64,000 nt of DNA from Kluyvera intermedia (GTDB lineage: Bacteria; Pseudomonadota; Gammaproteobacteria; Enterobacterales; Enterobacteriaceae), in assembly GCF_034424175.1 (NCBI RefSeq), contig NZ_CP139986.1:1364001-1428000 (forward strand). Reading direction: 5' to 3'. The position numbers and the translations under genes are program-made. Shown here piece by piece: positions 36,387-46,178 of the stretch. The notes beneath the pieces are model-generated. The model did no database searches. It saw only the letters and a program-made list of their open reading frames with translations, and was not told the origin of the DNA. The number at the start of each line of letters is the position of its first letter. Position 1 is the first letter of the stretch.

Positions 36387-36449
36387 GACCATCCCTGCAA
36401 AGGGATGGTCTTTTCCGCGTCTTTTGCTTAGCTAAAGGCTAAGCAAAAG
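36387..36449 (+). terminator. Two tandem hairpins between sinI and ratA
   Basis: Hairpin 1: GACCATCCCT (36387-36396) with AGGGATGGTC (36401-36410), loop gcaa, then TTTT. Hairpin 2: CTTTTGCTTAGC (36421-36432) with GCTAAGCAAAAG (36438-36449), a perfect 12-bp stem with a five-base loop. The first is an intrinsic terminator; the second, near the ratA ribosome site, could be an attenuator, a processing site or a protein target. Either would lower ratA relative to sinHI. Confidence 0.8.
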
Positions 36450-36486
36450 ATGTTGAATATACAGAAAATACAGGTGGATATAGCTT

Positions 36487-39400
36487 ATGGATGGCAGTCT
36501 GCGCAGGGATAGAATTCCCCACTTTTTATTGCTCGTGCTGATGATATTCAGCGGCTTTTTGGCGCCGGTGTCCGCCGCCTTGAAAAGCGGTACCTGGCAG
36601 GAGATGAACACCTCAACCGATGCTATCAACGGAACCGTACCGCTGGCCGATGGCGTCACGATCCCGGTTTATCAGGGCAGTATTCTGCTTAGCCCTGATG
36701 AAACACACGTCGTTAATTTTAGCGCCATGCCGCGTGATTTCAGCACCGACGATACCGCCAGTGCGCTGAAAATCGTCAATCCTATTGATACTGAAGGTGA
36801 TATTTTTGCGGTGCCCCCCGTTCGCTGGGCTGACAAAGCGCCTGTCGTCACCCTAACCTGGGCCGATGCCGCAACGCCGGATGAACCGCTTAACCCACAG
36901 CCGGTCGCCAACCAAACGTTTTGTGCGCAGAATATGGCCGGGAAAAACTATGTTCTCTGGCCGCAGCTCGAGAGTGATGCCTCCTCTGCACCAGCAGCTT
37001 TATATTTACAAACGATCACCGGCACCCCCTTTAGCAACACCACCACGCTATTAGATCAGAAAATCCCGGTGACGATTGCTGCCGCCGTAGGTGAGCCCGT
37101 GGAAGTGACGGCAGATAACTTCAATGAAACGCTGAAAGCGGCCAGGGTCAAAGTTGGTGAGAGCATCACACTGACCATTACTACACATGACTGCCAGGGG
37201 AATGCGGTAGGTAATACGGCGTTTGTGATAACCCGTGGCGATGCGCTTAACCGCCAGAATATCGTCAATAACACGGCTCCAGTGCACGTTGGCAACTCCG
37301 AACTGACCACCACCGCAACGGAATATCACGGCACGACCGATGCCAATGGTAATGCGACGGTGGTCATCACCCAAGCCAATGGTGCAGGTGTCAAAACACC
37401 GCTGACGGTCTCTCCGGCGAACGCTTCCACCTTGAAAGCCAGCGTTGATGTGATTTTCACCACCCTGACCAGCCCGAACAGCGCAAGCGCGAATATGTGG
37501 GGCCATATGCCAGAAACGTCTGGCGCAGAGGTTGATGGCGAAACCTATACCTTCACTCGCCCTAAGCTGGCGGCAGAAGCTGAAGGTGAAAGCGGTGTGG
37601 TGAATGCGAACAATGAAAGCTGGGCGCTGTTCAACTGGAGTGGTGCGGATAAGCACTGCGACATTTTACCCGATGCCCGTCAGTTGATGGGGCTGAAAAT
37701 TGCTCGCGGCGACCTGGTGAGCCAGCTGGGCTGGCCGGTAGCGGGTACCAATGAGTACTGGTCATCGTCGGACGGGACGCTGGCGACGAATCATCTGGGT
37801 GTCAATATGCTCAGTCGCCGCGTGGTTGAAGAACCCGATACGACAACGTCGGTAGTGAGCTGTGTTGATAAAGCCTCGCCGGATGTTACGCCAGCGCTAA
37901 CGTTGACGCTGGATAATATGGATAGTGGACTGAATGCAGCAAAAGTGGCGGTGGGTGACTCCATCAGCATGAGAGTCTCGATTACGGATAAAGAGACGGG
38001 CGCTGCACTGCCTTACCGCTACTTTGACCTGTATGTTGGCGATGAACAGAACCGTAAAGGGCAAACCAATACTGAGGCCAAGGCCGAGGGGGCGAAATAC
38101 GGTTGGGATGACAATCCGGTGCTGGTGGGCATTGAAGGTTCCGGTACGCCGAATCATTACCATGGCATTACCGACGCTAACGGCCAGCTGTCGCTGGAAT
38201 TAACGCAGGACAATGGTGCTGGCGTTCTGACACCGCTGCGGGTGGTGCTCGCTGATGGTACCGAATCCACGGCTAACGTCATCTTCACCGTGTTGACCAG
38301 TCCGGACGTTGCGCAGGCACGCATGTGGGGTCATATGCAGGGCGTTGTTGAGGCAGGCAATATCTACAAGCGTCCGCAGTTAGTCGGTGAGGCCACGGCA
38401 AACACTGGCTCAACCGTCGAGAATCATGAAGACTGGGCCACCTTTAATTCCGTTACGGCGGCGACCGCGCAGTGTGGTGTAGGGCAAGTACCTGGGCAGG
38501 TGATTCTGGATGCGCTCTATTCGGCACACTCCGGCAACGCCATGCTAACCACTTATGGTTGGCCAACCGCTAGCCATAGCTATATTTCCGCTGATACTGA
38601 CGGTAGCCAAACCGCACACGTCAATCTGGCCAACGGCACTGACGCGATGTTTAGCGGGACAGAACCTAACTATCTGACCTGCTCAGGCAATGAGTTGGTC
38701 ACGCAGCTAGAAGTATCGATGAATAGTGATGCCAATCTGCGCCAGGCGGTGGCGAAGGTGGGTGAGCAGATAACCATGACGGTGCATTCGATCAATGCGT
38801 TAAACGGGATAGCGGTTCCGAATGCGGCGTTTACCGTTACCATGGCGCACGGAAAAAACCGCAGCGGACTGACAACCGGTTATACCGATGCGACTGATGG
38901 CACGTTGGTGATGGGGGGCGAGTCGTTTGGCTCATCTCAGGCCTCCATGACGTACGAGGGAGTGACTGATGCCAGCGGTAATGCGACATTTATTATCGAA
39001 CAGCCACAGGGCGTTGGCCTGCTGACTCAGTTGACTATCGTTCCCGTTAATTCACTCATCACAACGCCAATAACCCGTAGCGTGAAGTTTACGGTCCCTA
39101 CCAGCCCGGACACGGCGGATGCAGAAATGTGGGGTCATATGGCGGATACCGTGACCGCAGATGGCCTGACTTTTGAGCGACCTAAACTGGCAACAGAGGT
39201 TAGCGCCACGCGCACTCTGGTGGAAGATAACGAAACCTGGGCGCGTGTGACGCATAGCGATGCGGCGGGTAACACTCAAGCCGGGGGCTGCGCGGTCAAT
39301 CGCTTACCGCGCGCCGATCAGCTTAGCGTTCTTTATAACGCCAACAGCGACGGAGCGATGCACAGTACTCAAGGCTGGCCTGTCTCTCAGTCATACTGGT

Positions 39401-42400
39401 CAGCGACGTTTGCCAGCGCCACCACGTGGAAAATGATTTCGCTTGCCAGCGGCGCGGAAGCGACCAGCGGCAATGCTTCTGTCTATACTGCCTGTCTTGC
39501 CAGTGATAACCCTGTTGCGACCACTATCACTATTGAGGCCGCTACCCCAGCGCAGTGGAGCGATAGCCTGCAAGCCACGAAGGTGAAAAAGGGCGAGACG
39601 TTGGCGTTGAAGGTGACGGTAAAAGATGCCAACGGTAATCCGTTGCCAGGTGTGCCATTTGTACTGAGTCGCGGTGATGGTTATACCCGCCAGGGCACTA
39701 AACATATTGCCGGCAGCGGTGATGGCATTGTGTCACCGGTGGTGATTGATGGTGAATCGTTAAATGACACGGCGACAAAAATTGGCGGTATCACCGGCGC
39801 GGATGGCAGTAAAACGATTAATGTCACCCGCCCAGAGACCCACGGAACCAAAGTCGCGATAACCGCCGCACTGTATGACAACGCCGGTATTAGCGACAGT
39901 CTCGATACCATTTTTACCGTAGTCACCAGCCCAGATAGCGATAAAGCCACGATGTGGGGGCATATGCCGGAAACCGTGACGGCAGCTAGCGGTGCGGTGT
40001 TTAAACGCCCACAGCTGTCGGCTGAAATGGCAAGCGGTGTTGCCGCGGGTAGCGTAACGGAAAATAATGAAAGCTGGGGAACCGTAGATTTCCACACGAT
40101 CTCTACTGCTTGTGGCGCGGCCTTTCTACCGGCATTGGCAGACTTGCAATCTCTCTATTCGGCGTGGCCGGGCGGGGCTATCAATACTCAACAAGGCTGG
40201 CCACTGGACGAGAGAAACTATCAAAACAGTACCGCCGATCTTAGCCGCTCAACCGATAATCGCTATGTTAAATCGCTAAACCTGCGTGATAACGGCATCA
40301 CGTCGCAATTGTGGAGTGAAAAGCTCTATTTCTCCTGTTTGCAGAATGCGCGTTCTACAGCAACGCATCTGACGTTGACCTCAACGCTCTATAAAGAGAG
40401 TGACGGTTTCGCTAAAGCGAAAGTGGGTGAAACCATTCCGGTTGTGATTACCACTCTTGATGACAGCGGTCGCCCACTAGGCAATACGCCGGTTATCTTT
40501 ACACGCGGTGACAGCGTGGGTCGCAGTAATCAGGACGCTAACGCGACTGAAGCCGCAGCTATTCAGATTAACCAGGGTACTGGCATTGATAGCGGCATTG
40601 AGTACTACACGGCCACCGGAGACGATGGGACGGTGACGCTGGATATCAATCAGGACAGCGGTGCGGGTTTTAAAACCCCGCTACACGCTGCCATTGAAAA
40701 TATAGTTGGTTCCAGTCAATCCCTGTCGACGGTATTTACGGTTATCACTAGCCCGGATACGGCAAAAGCCAACTACTGGGGCCATATGCCGGAAACGGTA
40801 ACCGACAGTAACGGGTTGGTATATAAGCGTCCGTTACTGGCGAGTGAGTCCGGTAGCTCGGTGGGAAAATCGGTGACGATGACTAACGGTAGCTATGATA
40901 AAGGCGAAACGTGGGGGATGTTTACCGCTAGTGAGGCATGGAGCGGCGCGAATGGTTGCGGACGCAGCTATCTGCCTACAACGGATAATTTGCAGACGCT
41001 GTACTCCCGCTATCCTGATGGAGCAATGCGTAACATTAACGGTTGGCCGATGAGTAATAACGGCACCATCAGCGACAGTCAGTTCTGGTGGAGCGGTGAT
41101 TCTGTGCTGTCTGAAGATGCCTGCCAGTTAGAGTATGCGGCAGTCAATCTATTGAGCGGTGGCGATATTAAATCCACCACCAGTAAGTCAACATATTATA
41201 TGCAAACCTGCCTGGCCTCACCGCGCCAGCTTGCCAGCAAGCTAACGCTGACACTTGCCAATGCAGATGAAACCACGGGCATCGCGAAAGTGAAAAAAGG
41301 CGAGAAGATTGCCGCGACTGTTATGGTCACCGACACAACCGGGCTACCGGTAAGCAATGCGTTGGTGAAGATTACCCGCAGCGATGCCAAAACCCGTGCG
41401 AACGTGACTTATACCACTAACAACGCGGACGATATCACATTGAGTGATATCTCTTCTGGCGAGGCCAGTACTCTACTGGATACCAAACAAAAATACCTGT
41501 ACGTGCAGACTGATGCCCAGGGGCTCATGACGTTTAACATTTCGCAGGATAGCACCACCGGTTTACAGACAACCATAAGTGCAACGCTGGCAGATGATAG
41601 TCAGGTAACGGACAGTAAAAATGCCATCTTCACGGTAATTACTAGCCCGGATACCAGCATCGCGAAGTACTGGGGTCATATGCCAGAGACATTTACCAAC
41701 AGCAAAGGCGTTGAATTTAAACGTCCGCTGCTGCGCGCTGAACTCTCGTCGACAAGCAACACAACAGCTTACTCGCTGACCGGGGACGGTGAGGTCTGGT
41801 TCTCGACAACGAACATGGCTTATTTAGTACAGTGCGACCAGATGAGCACCGCCTCAGCGAGCGATCTGGCGACGCTGCAAAGTGACCATCCGAACGGTGA
41901 GCTGATGACCGAGTTTGGCTTGCCGGTCAGCAGCACTTCGCTGCCGTGGATAGCTGGCAATTTGATCGTCAATGCTGCCCATACCGGTGTAATCTCGCAA
42001 AGCGTTAACTTGTTCTCGGGTGAAAATACACAAGCGAGTTCTCAAGCGACCTTACAACTGTGCCGTGTGGAGCCAAGAACGCTGAACATTTCGCTTACCT
42101 CCAGCTTGCCTTGGGATGCGAACAAAGCGGGTTACCAGGTGAAAAAAGGGGAGATAATTCCTCTGACGATTGACGTCACCGACAATGCTGGGCAGCCTCA
42201 GGCGGGAGTAAGCATTAAATTTTACCGTGGGGCGTCAAGTTTTCGAAATGCACCGGGTTCCTCCATCATTGACACCCTTGCAGAATCCTACACCCTTCTA
42301 GAGCCGGTTTCGCCAGCGTCTGATGCTGTAACGCAGAAATACAGCTCGTCACCAACGTACTGGTATGGCACGACGGACAGTAACGGTAAAGTTCAGCTCA

Positions 42401-44637
42401 ATGTGAGCCAGGATAGTACGACGGGGCTGAGAACCGAATTCTTTGCGGTGCTTGCGGACAACAACGTCTCGACCGAGGGCGTTGGCGGTATCTTTACCGT
42501 CTTGACCAGTCCGGACGTCAATACTGCTTTCCGCTGGGGCCATATGCCGGAGACGGTTGAAGGGCCGGACGGCGTCACCTATACGCGTCCAAAATTACAG
42601 TCAGAAGTCCCATCAGGCGTAGGTTTCTATAATAATAACAATGAATATTGGGCGCATCCAACGGCTGTTCAAGCTCAAACGGCAGGGGCAACGGGATGTG
42701 ATCCTACGTACCAACCGCTGCTGAGCGATTTGCAGGCGCTGTATAATAAATACCCGAATACCGAACTGGAAACCGCCTACGGCTGGCCGCTGTCGTCGGG
42801 CAGAAACTGGTGGGCAGTAGACTTATCCAGTACAGGCCAATATCAAAGTCTTAATTTAAGCACGGGTACGAGTAATGCAACGACGTCGTCGACCACGATG
42901 CAGATGCAAGCGTGCCGAACGACGCCTCATGCGCCACAGCCGGCAACGATTGAACTGACCTCCAGCGTTTTTGATGCTGCGAGTCAGTACGCTAAGGTGA
43001 AAAAAGGCGAGACCATCCCGCTGACCGTCACGGTGAAAGATGTTAATGGCAGTCCTGCCGCGAATGCCGCCTTTACCCTTTCTCGAGGTGATGGTGTATC
43101 GCGCAGCGGGCTGGTGAAGACTTCTGACAGTAAAGGGGCGACGGACGATCTCGCACTGGAAGAACTCACGCCAACACCTGCGGCCACGGTGCTGGGCACT
43201 AAAGCCAGCACCTATAGCGGCGTGACGGGGGCAGACGGTACGGCAACATTTAGTTTGAGTCAGGATGATGCTATGGGGCTTAAGACCACCATTACGGCGA
43301 AATTAGGGACTTATCCAACGCCAACCTCCGCGCTGGATGCGATATTTACTGTCGTGACCAGCCCAGATACCGATAAAGCCGCCTACTGGGGCCATATGCC
43401 GGAAACTGCGACCAACAGTGCAGGTGTTGCCTTCCGACGCCCCCTGCTCGCCGCTGAAATGGCATCGTACAGCAGCACGTATACCTATAACAACGAAGCC
43501 TGGCCGCTGGTCACCGCCGGAAATACGGATATCGCAGGTGCGACAGGCTGCGATAAGGCGTATCAACCGCTGAAGAGTGACATGGAAACATTATTTATCG
43601 ATAACCTTAGCGTTTCAGGCGGTGTCGGTACCGTTTACGGTTGGCCTAGTGGCTCTAATGAGCCCTGGTGGGCGGGTGATAAACAGGCAAATACCGGAAA
43701 CTACCAGTATATTATGCTGAGCACTGGCGGCGGTGGATCCACCAGTTCATCTAGTACCAAAGGTGCGCAGGTCTGTCTGGTTGAACCTCGAATTACTGCG
43801 GCAGCTATTACGCTGACCTCGACAGCGATGGATACGGTGAAGGCATCGGCGGTTGCAGAGAAAGGCAAGACAATCCCGTTGACCGTTACGGTAAAAGATA
43901 CCAGCGGTAATCCGGTTGCTAATGCCAGCTTTACCCTTTCACGAGGTGATTCGACAAACCGGGCGGGTGTGGTGATAACTGACGGTGATGTTGAGGCCGA
44001 GATGGGGGCAGATGATTTAATTCTTCAGGAAGTCATGCCATCGAGTTCGACCATTGATATGAGTACCACTGCCAGTGTCTTTAACGGGACGACCGGCTCT
44101 GATGGCACGGCAACCTTTACGCTGGAGCAAAATAAGAGTTTGGGTTTGAAAACGGCGCTAACGGCAGCGTTGCCCAATAACGCTCAGGCGAGCGCTACGC
44201 TCGATAATATTTTTACGGTGTTAACGAGCCCGGATACGAATAAAGCGCAATTCTGGGGGCATATGAAGGAGACCATGACCTTGAATGGCAAGACTATCCA
44301 GCGCCCACTGTTGCTGGCGGAACTTCCTTCTGGCGTTACACCGCCGCTTCATATCATGATGAATAATGAGGATTGGACGATGGCGCACACGATTGATTCC
44401 AGCACCTGGGATCTGGCTGCGCAGTGCGGTAGTTTACAGAAAGCATCGACTGCGGATGATCTGGAAGCGTTGTATTCCGTTTTCAATAAGACCGGATGGC
44501 CAACAACGTCCAGCTACAGCTATTTGTCTCAAACAAAAGGGACCAAAAATTACTGTGCCTTTAACCTGTCTGCTGGCGGTGAAAACTGCAACATTGACGC
44601 GGGTAAAACGGCAGGATTCGCGACCTGCGCGCAGTAG
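36487..44637 (+). CDS. ratA: RatA-like giant surface/secreted repeat protein
   Basis: A 2716-residue protein with a Sec signal peptide (1-30, APVSA/AL), an N-terminal domain shared with SinI (about 31-190), then nine units of about 270-298 residues. Each unit has an Ig-like part (KVKKGETIPLTVTVKD, FTLSRGD, DGTATFSLSQD, FTVVTSPDT) followed by a part with WGHMPET, RPLLAAE, CxxxYLP, LQ.LY and GW(P) and YWS. These correspond to the repeats Pfam lists as DUF824/BIg21 and DUF823 from Salmonella. The second part resembles a C-type-lectin-like fold in its WPxS-YWS core. The frame is intact. There is no barrel, LPxTG, lipobox or membrane anchor; the C-terminus ends abruptly (FATCAQ). It lies head to head with the end of xseA, seven bases apart. 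Confidence 0.88.
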   Translation: MDGSLRRDRIPHFLLLVLMIFSGFLAPVSAALKSGTWQEMNTSTDAINGTVPLADGVTIPVYQGSILLSPDETHVVNFSAMPRDFSTDDTASALKIVNPIDTEGDIFAVPPVRWADKAPVVTLTWADAATPDEPLNPQPVANQTFCAQNMAGKNYVLWPQLESDASSAPAALYLQTITGTPFSNTTTLLDQKIPVTIAAAVGEPVEVTADNFNETLKAARVKVGESITLTITTHDCQGNAVGNTAFVITRGDALNRQNIVNNTAPVHVGNSELTTTATEYHGTTDANGNATVVITQANGAGVKTPLTVSPANASTLKASVDVIFTTLTSPNSASANMWGHMPETSGAEVDGETYTFTRPKLAAEAEGESGVVNANNESWALFNWSGADKHCDILPDARQLMGLKIARGDLVSQLGWPVAGTNEYWSSSDGTLATNHLGVNMLSRRVVEEPDTTTSVVSCVDKASPDVTPALTLTLDNMDSGLNAAKVAVGDSISMRVSITDKETGAALPYRYFDLYVGDEQNRKGQTNTEAKAEGAKYGWDDNPVLVGIEGSGTPNHYHGITDANGQLSLELTQDNGAGVLTPLRVVLADGTESTANVIFTVLTSPDVAQARMWGHMQGVVEAGNIYKRPQLVGEATANTGSTVENHEDWATFNSVTAATAQCGVGQVPGQVILDALYSAHSGNAMLTTYGWPTASHSYISADTDGSQTAHVNLANGTDAMFSGTEPNYLTCSGNELVTQLEVSMNSDANLRQAVAKVGEQITMTVHSINALNGIAVPNAAFTVTMAHGKNRSGLTTGYTDATDGTLVMGGESFGSSQASMTYEGVTDASGNATFIIEQPQGVGLLTQLTIVPVNSLITTPITRSVKFTVPTSPDTADAEMWGHMADTVTADGLTFERPKLATEVSATRTLVEDNETWARVTHSDAAGNTQAGGCAVNRLPRADQLSVLYNANSDGAMHSTQGWPVSQSYWSATFASATTWKMISLASGAEATSGNASVYTACLASDNPVATTITIEAATPAQWSDSLQATKVKKGETLALKVTVKDANGNPLPGVPFVLSRGDGYTRQGTKHIAGSGDGIVSPVVIDGESLNDTATKIGGITGADGSKTINVTRPETHGTKVAITAALYDNAGISDSLDTIFTVVTSPDSDKATMWGHMPETVTAASGAVFKRPQLSAEMASGVAAGSVTENNESWGTVDFHTISTACGAAFLPALADLQSLYSAWPGGAINTQQGWPLDERNYQNSTADLSRSTDNRYVKSLNLRDNGITSQLWSEKLYFSCLQNARSTATHLTLTSTLYKESDGFAKAKVGETIPVVITTLDDSGRPLGNTPVIFTRGDSVGRSNQDANATEAAAIQINQGTGIDSGIEYYTATGDDGTVTLDINQDSGAGFKTPLHAAIENIVGSSQSLSTVFTVITSPDTAKANYWGHMPETVTDSNGLVYKRPLLASESGSSVGKSVTMTNGSYDKGETWGMFTASEAWSGANGCGRSYLPTTDNLQTLYSRYPDGAMRNINGWPMSNNGTISDSQFWWSGDSVLSEDACQLEYAAVNLLSGGDIKSTTSKSTYYMQTCLASPRQLASKLTLTLANADETTGIAKVKKGEKIAATVMVTDTTGLPVSNALVKITRSDAKTRANVTYTTNNADDITLSDISSGEASTLLDTKQKYLYVQTDAQGLMTFNISQDSTTGLQTTISATLADDSQVTDSKNAIFTVITSPDTSIAKYWGHMPETFTNSKGVEFKRPLLRAELSSTSNTTAYSLTGDGEVWFSTTNMAYLVQCDQMSTASASDLATLQSDHPNGELMTEFGLPVSSTSLPWIAGNLIVNAAHTGVISQSVNLFSGENTQASSQATLQLCRVEPRTLNISLTSSLPWDANKAGYQVKKGEIIPLTIDVTDNAGQPQAGVSIKFYRGASSFRNAPGSSIIDTLAESYTLLEPVSPASDAVTQKYSSSPTYWYGTTDSNGKVQLNVSQDSTTGLRTEFFAVLADNNVSTEGVGGIFTVLTSPDVNTAFRWGHMPETVEGPDGVTYTRPKLQSEVPSGVGFYNNNNEYWAHPTAVQAQTAGATGCDPTYQPLLSDLQALYNKYPNTELETAYGWPLSSGRNWWAVDLSSTGQYQSLNLSTGTSNATTSSTTMQMQACRTTPHAPQPATIELTSSVFDAASQYAKVKKGETIPLTVTVKDVNGSPAANAAFTLSRGDGVSRSGLVKTSDSKGATDDLALEELTPTPAATVLGTKASTYSGVTGADGTATFSLSQDDAMGLKTTITAKLGTYPTPTSALDAIFTVVTSPDTDKAAYWGHMPETATNSAGVAFRRPLLAAEMASYSSTYTYNNEAWPLVTAGNTDIAGATGCDKAYQPLKSDMETLFIDNLSVSGGVGTVYGWPSGSNEPWWAGDKQANTGNYQYIMLSTGGGGSTSSSSTKGAQVCLVEPRITAAAITLTSTAMDTVKASAVAEKGKTIPLTVTVKDTSGNPVANASFTLSRGDSTNRAGVVITDGDVEAEMGADDLILQEVMPSSSTIDMSTTASVFNGTTGSDGTATFTLEQNKSLGLKTALTAALPNNAQASATLDNIFTVLTSPDTNKAQFWGHMKETMTLNGKTIQRPLLLAELPSGVTPPLHIMMNNEDWTMAHTIDSSTWDLAAQCGSLQKASTADDLEALYSVFNKTGWPTTSSYSYLSQTKGTKNYCAFNLSAGGENCNIDAGKTAGFATCAQ
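37080..44634 (+). repeat. Nine diverged in-frame tandem units in ratA
   Basis: The Trp codon of the WGHM motif recurs at 37498, 38326, 39130, 39955, 40777, 41671, 42535, 43387 and 44254, giving periods of 828, 804, 825, 822, 894, 864, 852 and 867 bases, all multiples of three. Units are diverged in DNA, so the array is old and probably stable against slippage, though the best-matching units could still recombine. Units 5-8 share WGHMPET and RP(L/K)L most closely. Confidence 0.9.
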
Positions 44638-44644
44638 CTCTCCG

Positions 44645-46018
44645 CTACTGCGATTTACGCGAACGCGTTTTTTTCTGCGGGGTTACGGTGGTAACCTCGC
44701 TCTCCACCCAGCCGTCTTCGAGCCGCGTGGTGATGAGATCGCCGGCTTTCACCTGCTTGACATTTTTCAACACGCTGCCGCTGGTGGCGGTAGAAACGCT
44801 ATAGCCACGGGCTAATGTTGCCAGCGGACTAACGGCTTCAAGATGGGTAACTGCATGACCAAAACGTTCGCGCTGCTCGCTAAGACGCGCGCGAATGTTT
44901 TCCGCCAGCCGATAATCGAGCTGCTGGATACGCGTTTGCGCACGATGGATACGCGGCTGCGGGTTTTGCTGATTTAGCCTTTGCAGCATACGCTGCTGGC
45001 GCTGATTGGCCTGCTTTATCTGGTTTTCCAGCGCAAAGCTCATCCGCTGACGCAGTCGCTCCAGCGTGGTTTGTTGGCGTGCAAGACGTAACTGCGGGTG
45101 TTGTTGCTGTAAGCGGTGAAATGATTGCGTAAAACGACGACTGCGGTTGGCGAGATAGTAATCCATCGCCATGCCCAGACGCTGCTGGACGGACTGAATT
45201 TGACGCAGCAATTCCTGTTGGTTGCGGCTAACAATCTCTGCCGCTGCAGACGGTGTAGGTGCTCGCAGATCGCCAACAAAATCGGCAATGGTGACATCGG
45301 TTTCATGCCCGACGGCGCTGACAACCGGAATGCGGCTGGCAAAAATGGCGCGTGCCACGCGCTCATCATTAAAACTCCACAAATCTTCCAGCGAACCGCC
45401 GCCACGGCCAACGATCAAGACATCACACTCGTTACGGGTGTTTGCCAGTTCAATGGCACGAACGATTTGCCCCGGTGCATCGTCACCTTGTACCGCTGTC
45501 GGGTAGATAATCACCGGCAGGGAAGGGTCACGACGTTTCAGGACATGAAGAATATCGTGCAGCGCCGCGCCGGTTTTTGAGGTGATGACCCCAATACAGT
45601 GAGCAGGCGTTGGGAGCGGTTGTTTAAACTGTTGGTCAAACAGCCCTTCAGCCTGTAATTTGGCTTTTAGCTGTTCATACTTCTGCTGCAATAAACCTTC
45701 ACCCGCGGGCTGCATGCTTTCGACAATAATCTGGTAATCACCGCGCGGTTCATACAACGTAATGTTGGCGCGAACCAGCACCTGTTGCCCATGCTGCGGA
45801 CGAAACGTCACACGGCGATTGCTGTTGCGGAACATTGCGCAGCGCACCTGGGCGTTATCGTCTTTTAAAGTGAAGTACCAGTGACCGGAAGACGGCTGGG
45901 TAAAGTTGGAAATCTCGCCGCTAATCCACACTTGCCCCATTTCTTGCTCAAGCAGTAGACGTACCGTCTGATTCAGGCGGCTAACGGTAAAAATTGAGGG
46001 ACTTTGAGAGGGTAACAT
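44645..46018 (-). CDS. xseA: XseA, exonuclease VII large subunit
   Basis: A 457-residue protein with an N-terminal OB fold (QVWISGEISNFTQPSSGHWYF), a catalytic core with GRGGGSLEDLW and GHETDVTIADF, and a long coiled-coil C-terminal region rich in Gln and Arg. With XseB it degrades single-stranded DNA in both directions. It diverges from guaB, as in E. coli, and its 3' end abuts ratA. Confidence 0.97.
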   Translation of the reverse strand: MLPSQSPSIFTVSRLNQTVRLLLEQEMGQVWISGEISNFTQPSSGHWYFTLKDDNAQVRCAMFRNSNRRVTFRPQHGQQVLVRANITLYEPRGDYQIIVESMQPAGEGLLQQKYEQLKAKLQAEGLFDQQFKQPLPTPAHCIGVITSKTGAALHDILHVLKRRDPSLPVIIYPTAVQGDDAPGQIVRAIELANTRNECDVLIVGRGGGSLEDLWSFNDERVARAIFASRIPVVSAVGHETDVTIADFVGDLRAPTPSAAAEIVSRNQQELLRQIQSVQQRLGMAMDYYLANRSRRFTQSFHRLQQQHPQLRLARQQTTLERLRQRMSFALENQIKQANQRQQRMLQRLNQQNPQPRIHRAQTRIQQLDYRLAENIRARLSEQRERFGHAVTHLEAVSPLATLARGYSVSTATSGSVLKNVKQVKAGDLITTRLEDGWVESEVTTVTPQKKTRSRKSQ

Positions 46019-46084
46019 GTGAGCGGGATCAAATTCTAAATCAGCAGGTTATTCAGTCGATAGTAACCCGACTGAAGGTGATCG

Positions 46085-46136
46085 CAAGTATTTTTTTCAA
46101 AAAAATGTAGATGCAATCGCTTACGCTCTGTATAAT
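46085..46136 (+). promoter_or_regulatory. guaB promoter with UP element and PurR site
   Basis: TATAAT at 46131-46136 has TAGATG at 46108-46113 as its -35 (17-base spacing), like E. coli guaB. A/T tracts at about 46090-46105 (ttttttt, aaaaaaa) are an UP element, and ATGCAATCGCTTACGC (46111-46126) matches the PurR operator that overlaps the E. coli promoter. Growth-rate control and purine repression are expected. Confidence 0.8.
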
Positions 46137-46178
46137 GCCACGGCAATATTTATTAACCTCCCAGGTGAGATATTGCCC

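Noticed and set aside
33154..44637. Insertion sequences or integrase marking sin/rat as a mobile island
   Set aside because: No transposase, integrase, tRNA or direct-repeat ends were seen; the locus fits exactly between yfgJ and xseA.
36487..44637. ratA repeats as a CRISPR-like or short tandem array
   Set aside because: The repeats are long, in frame, diverged and coding, with no spacer pattern.
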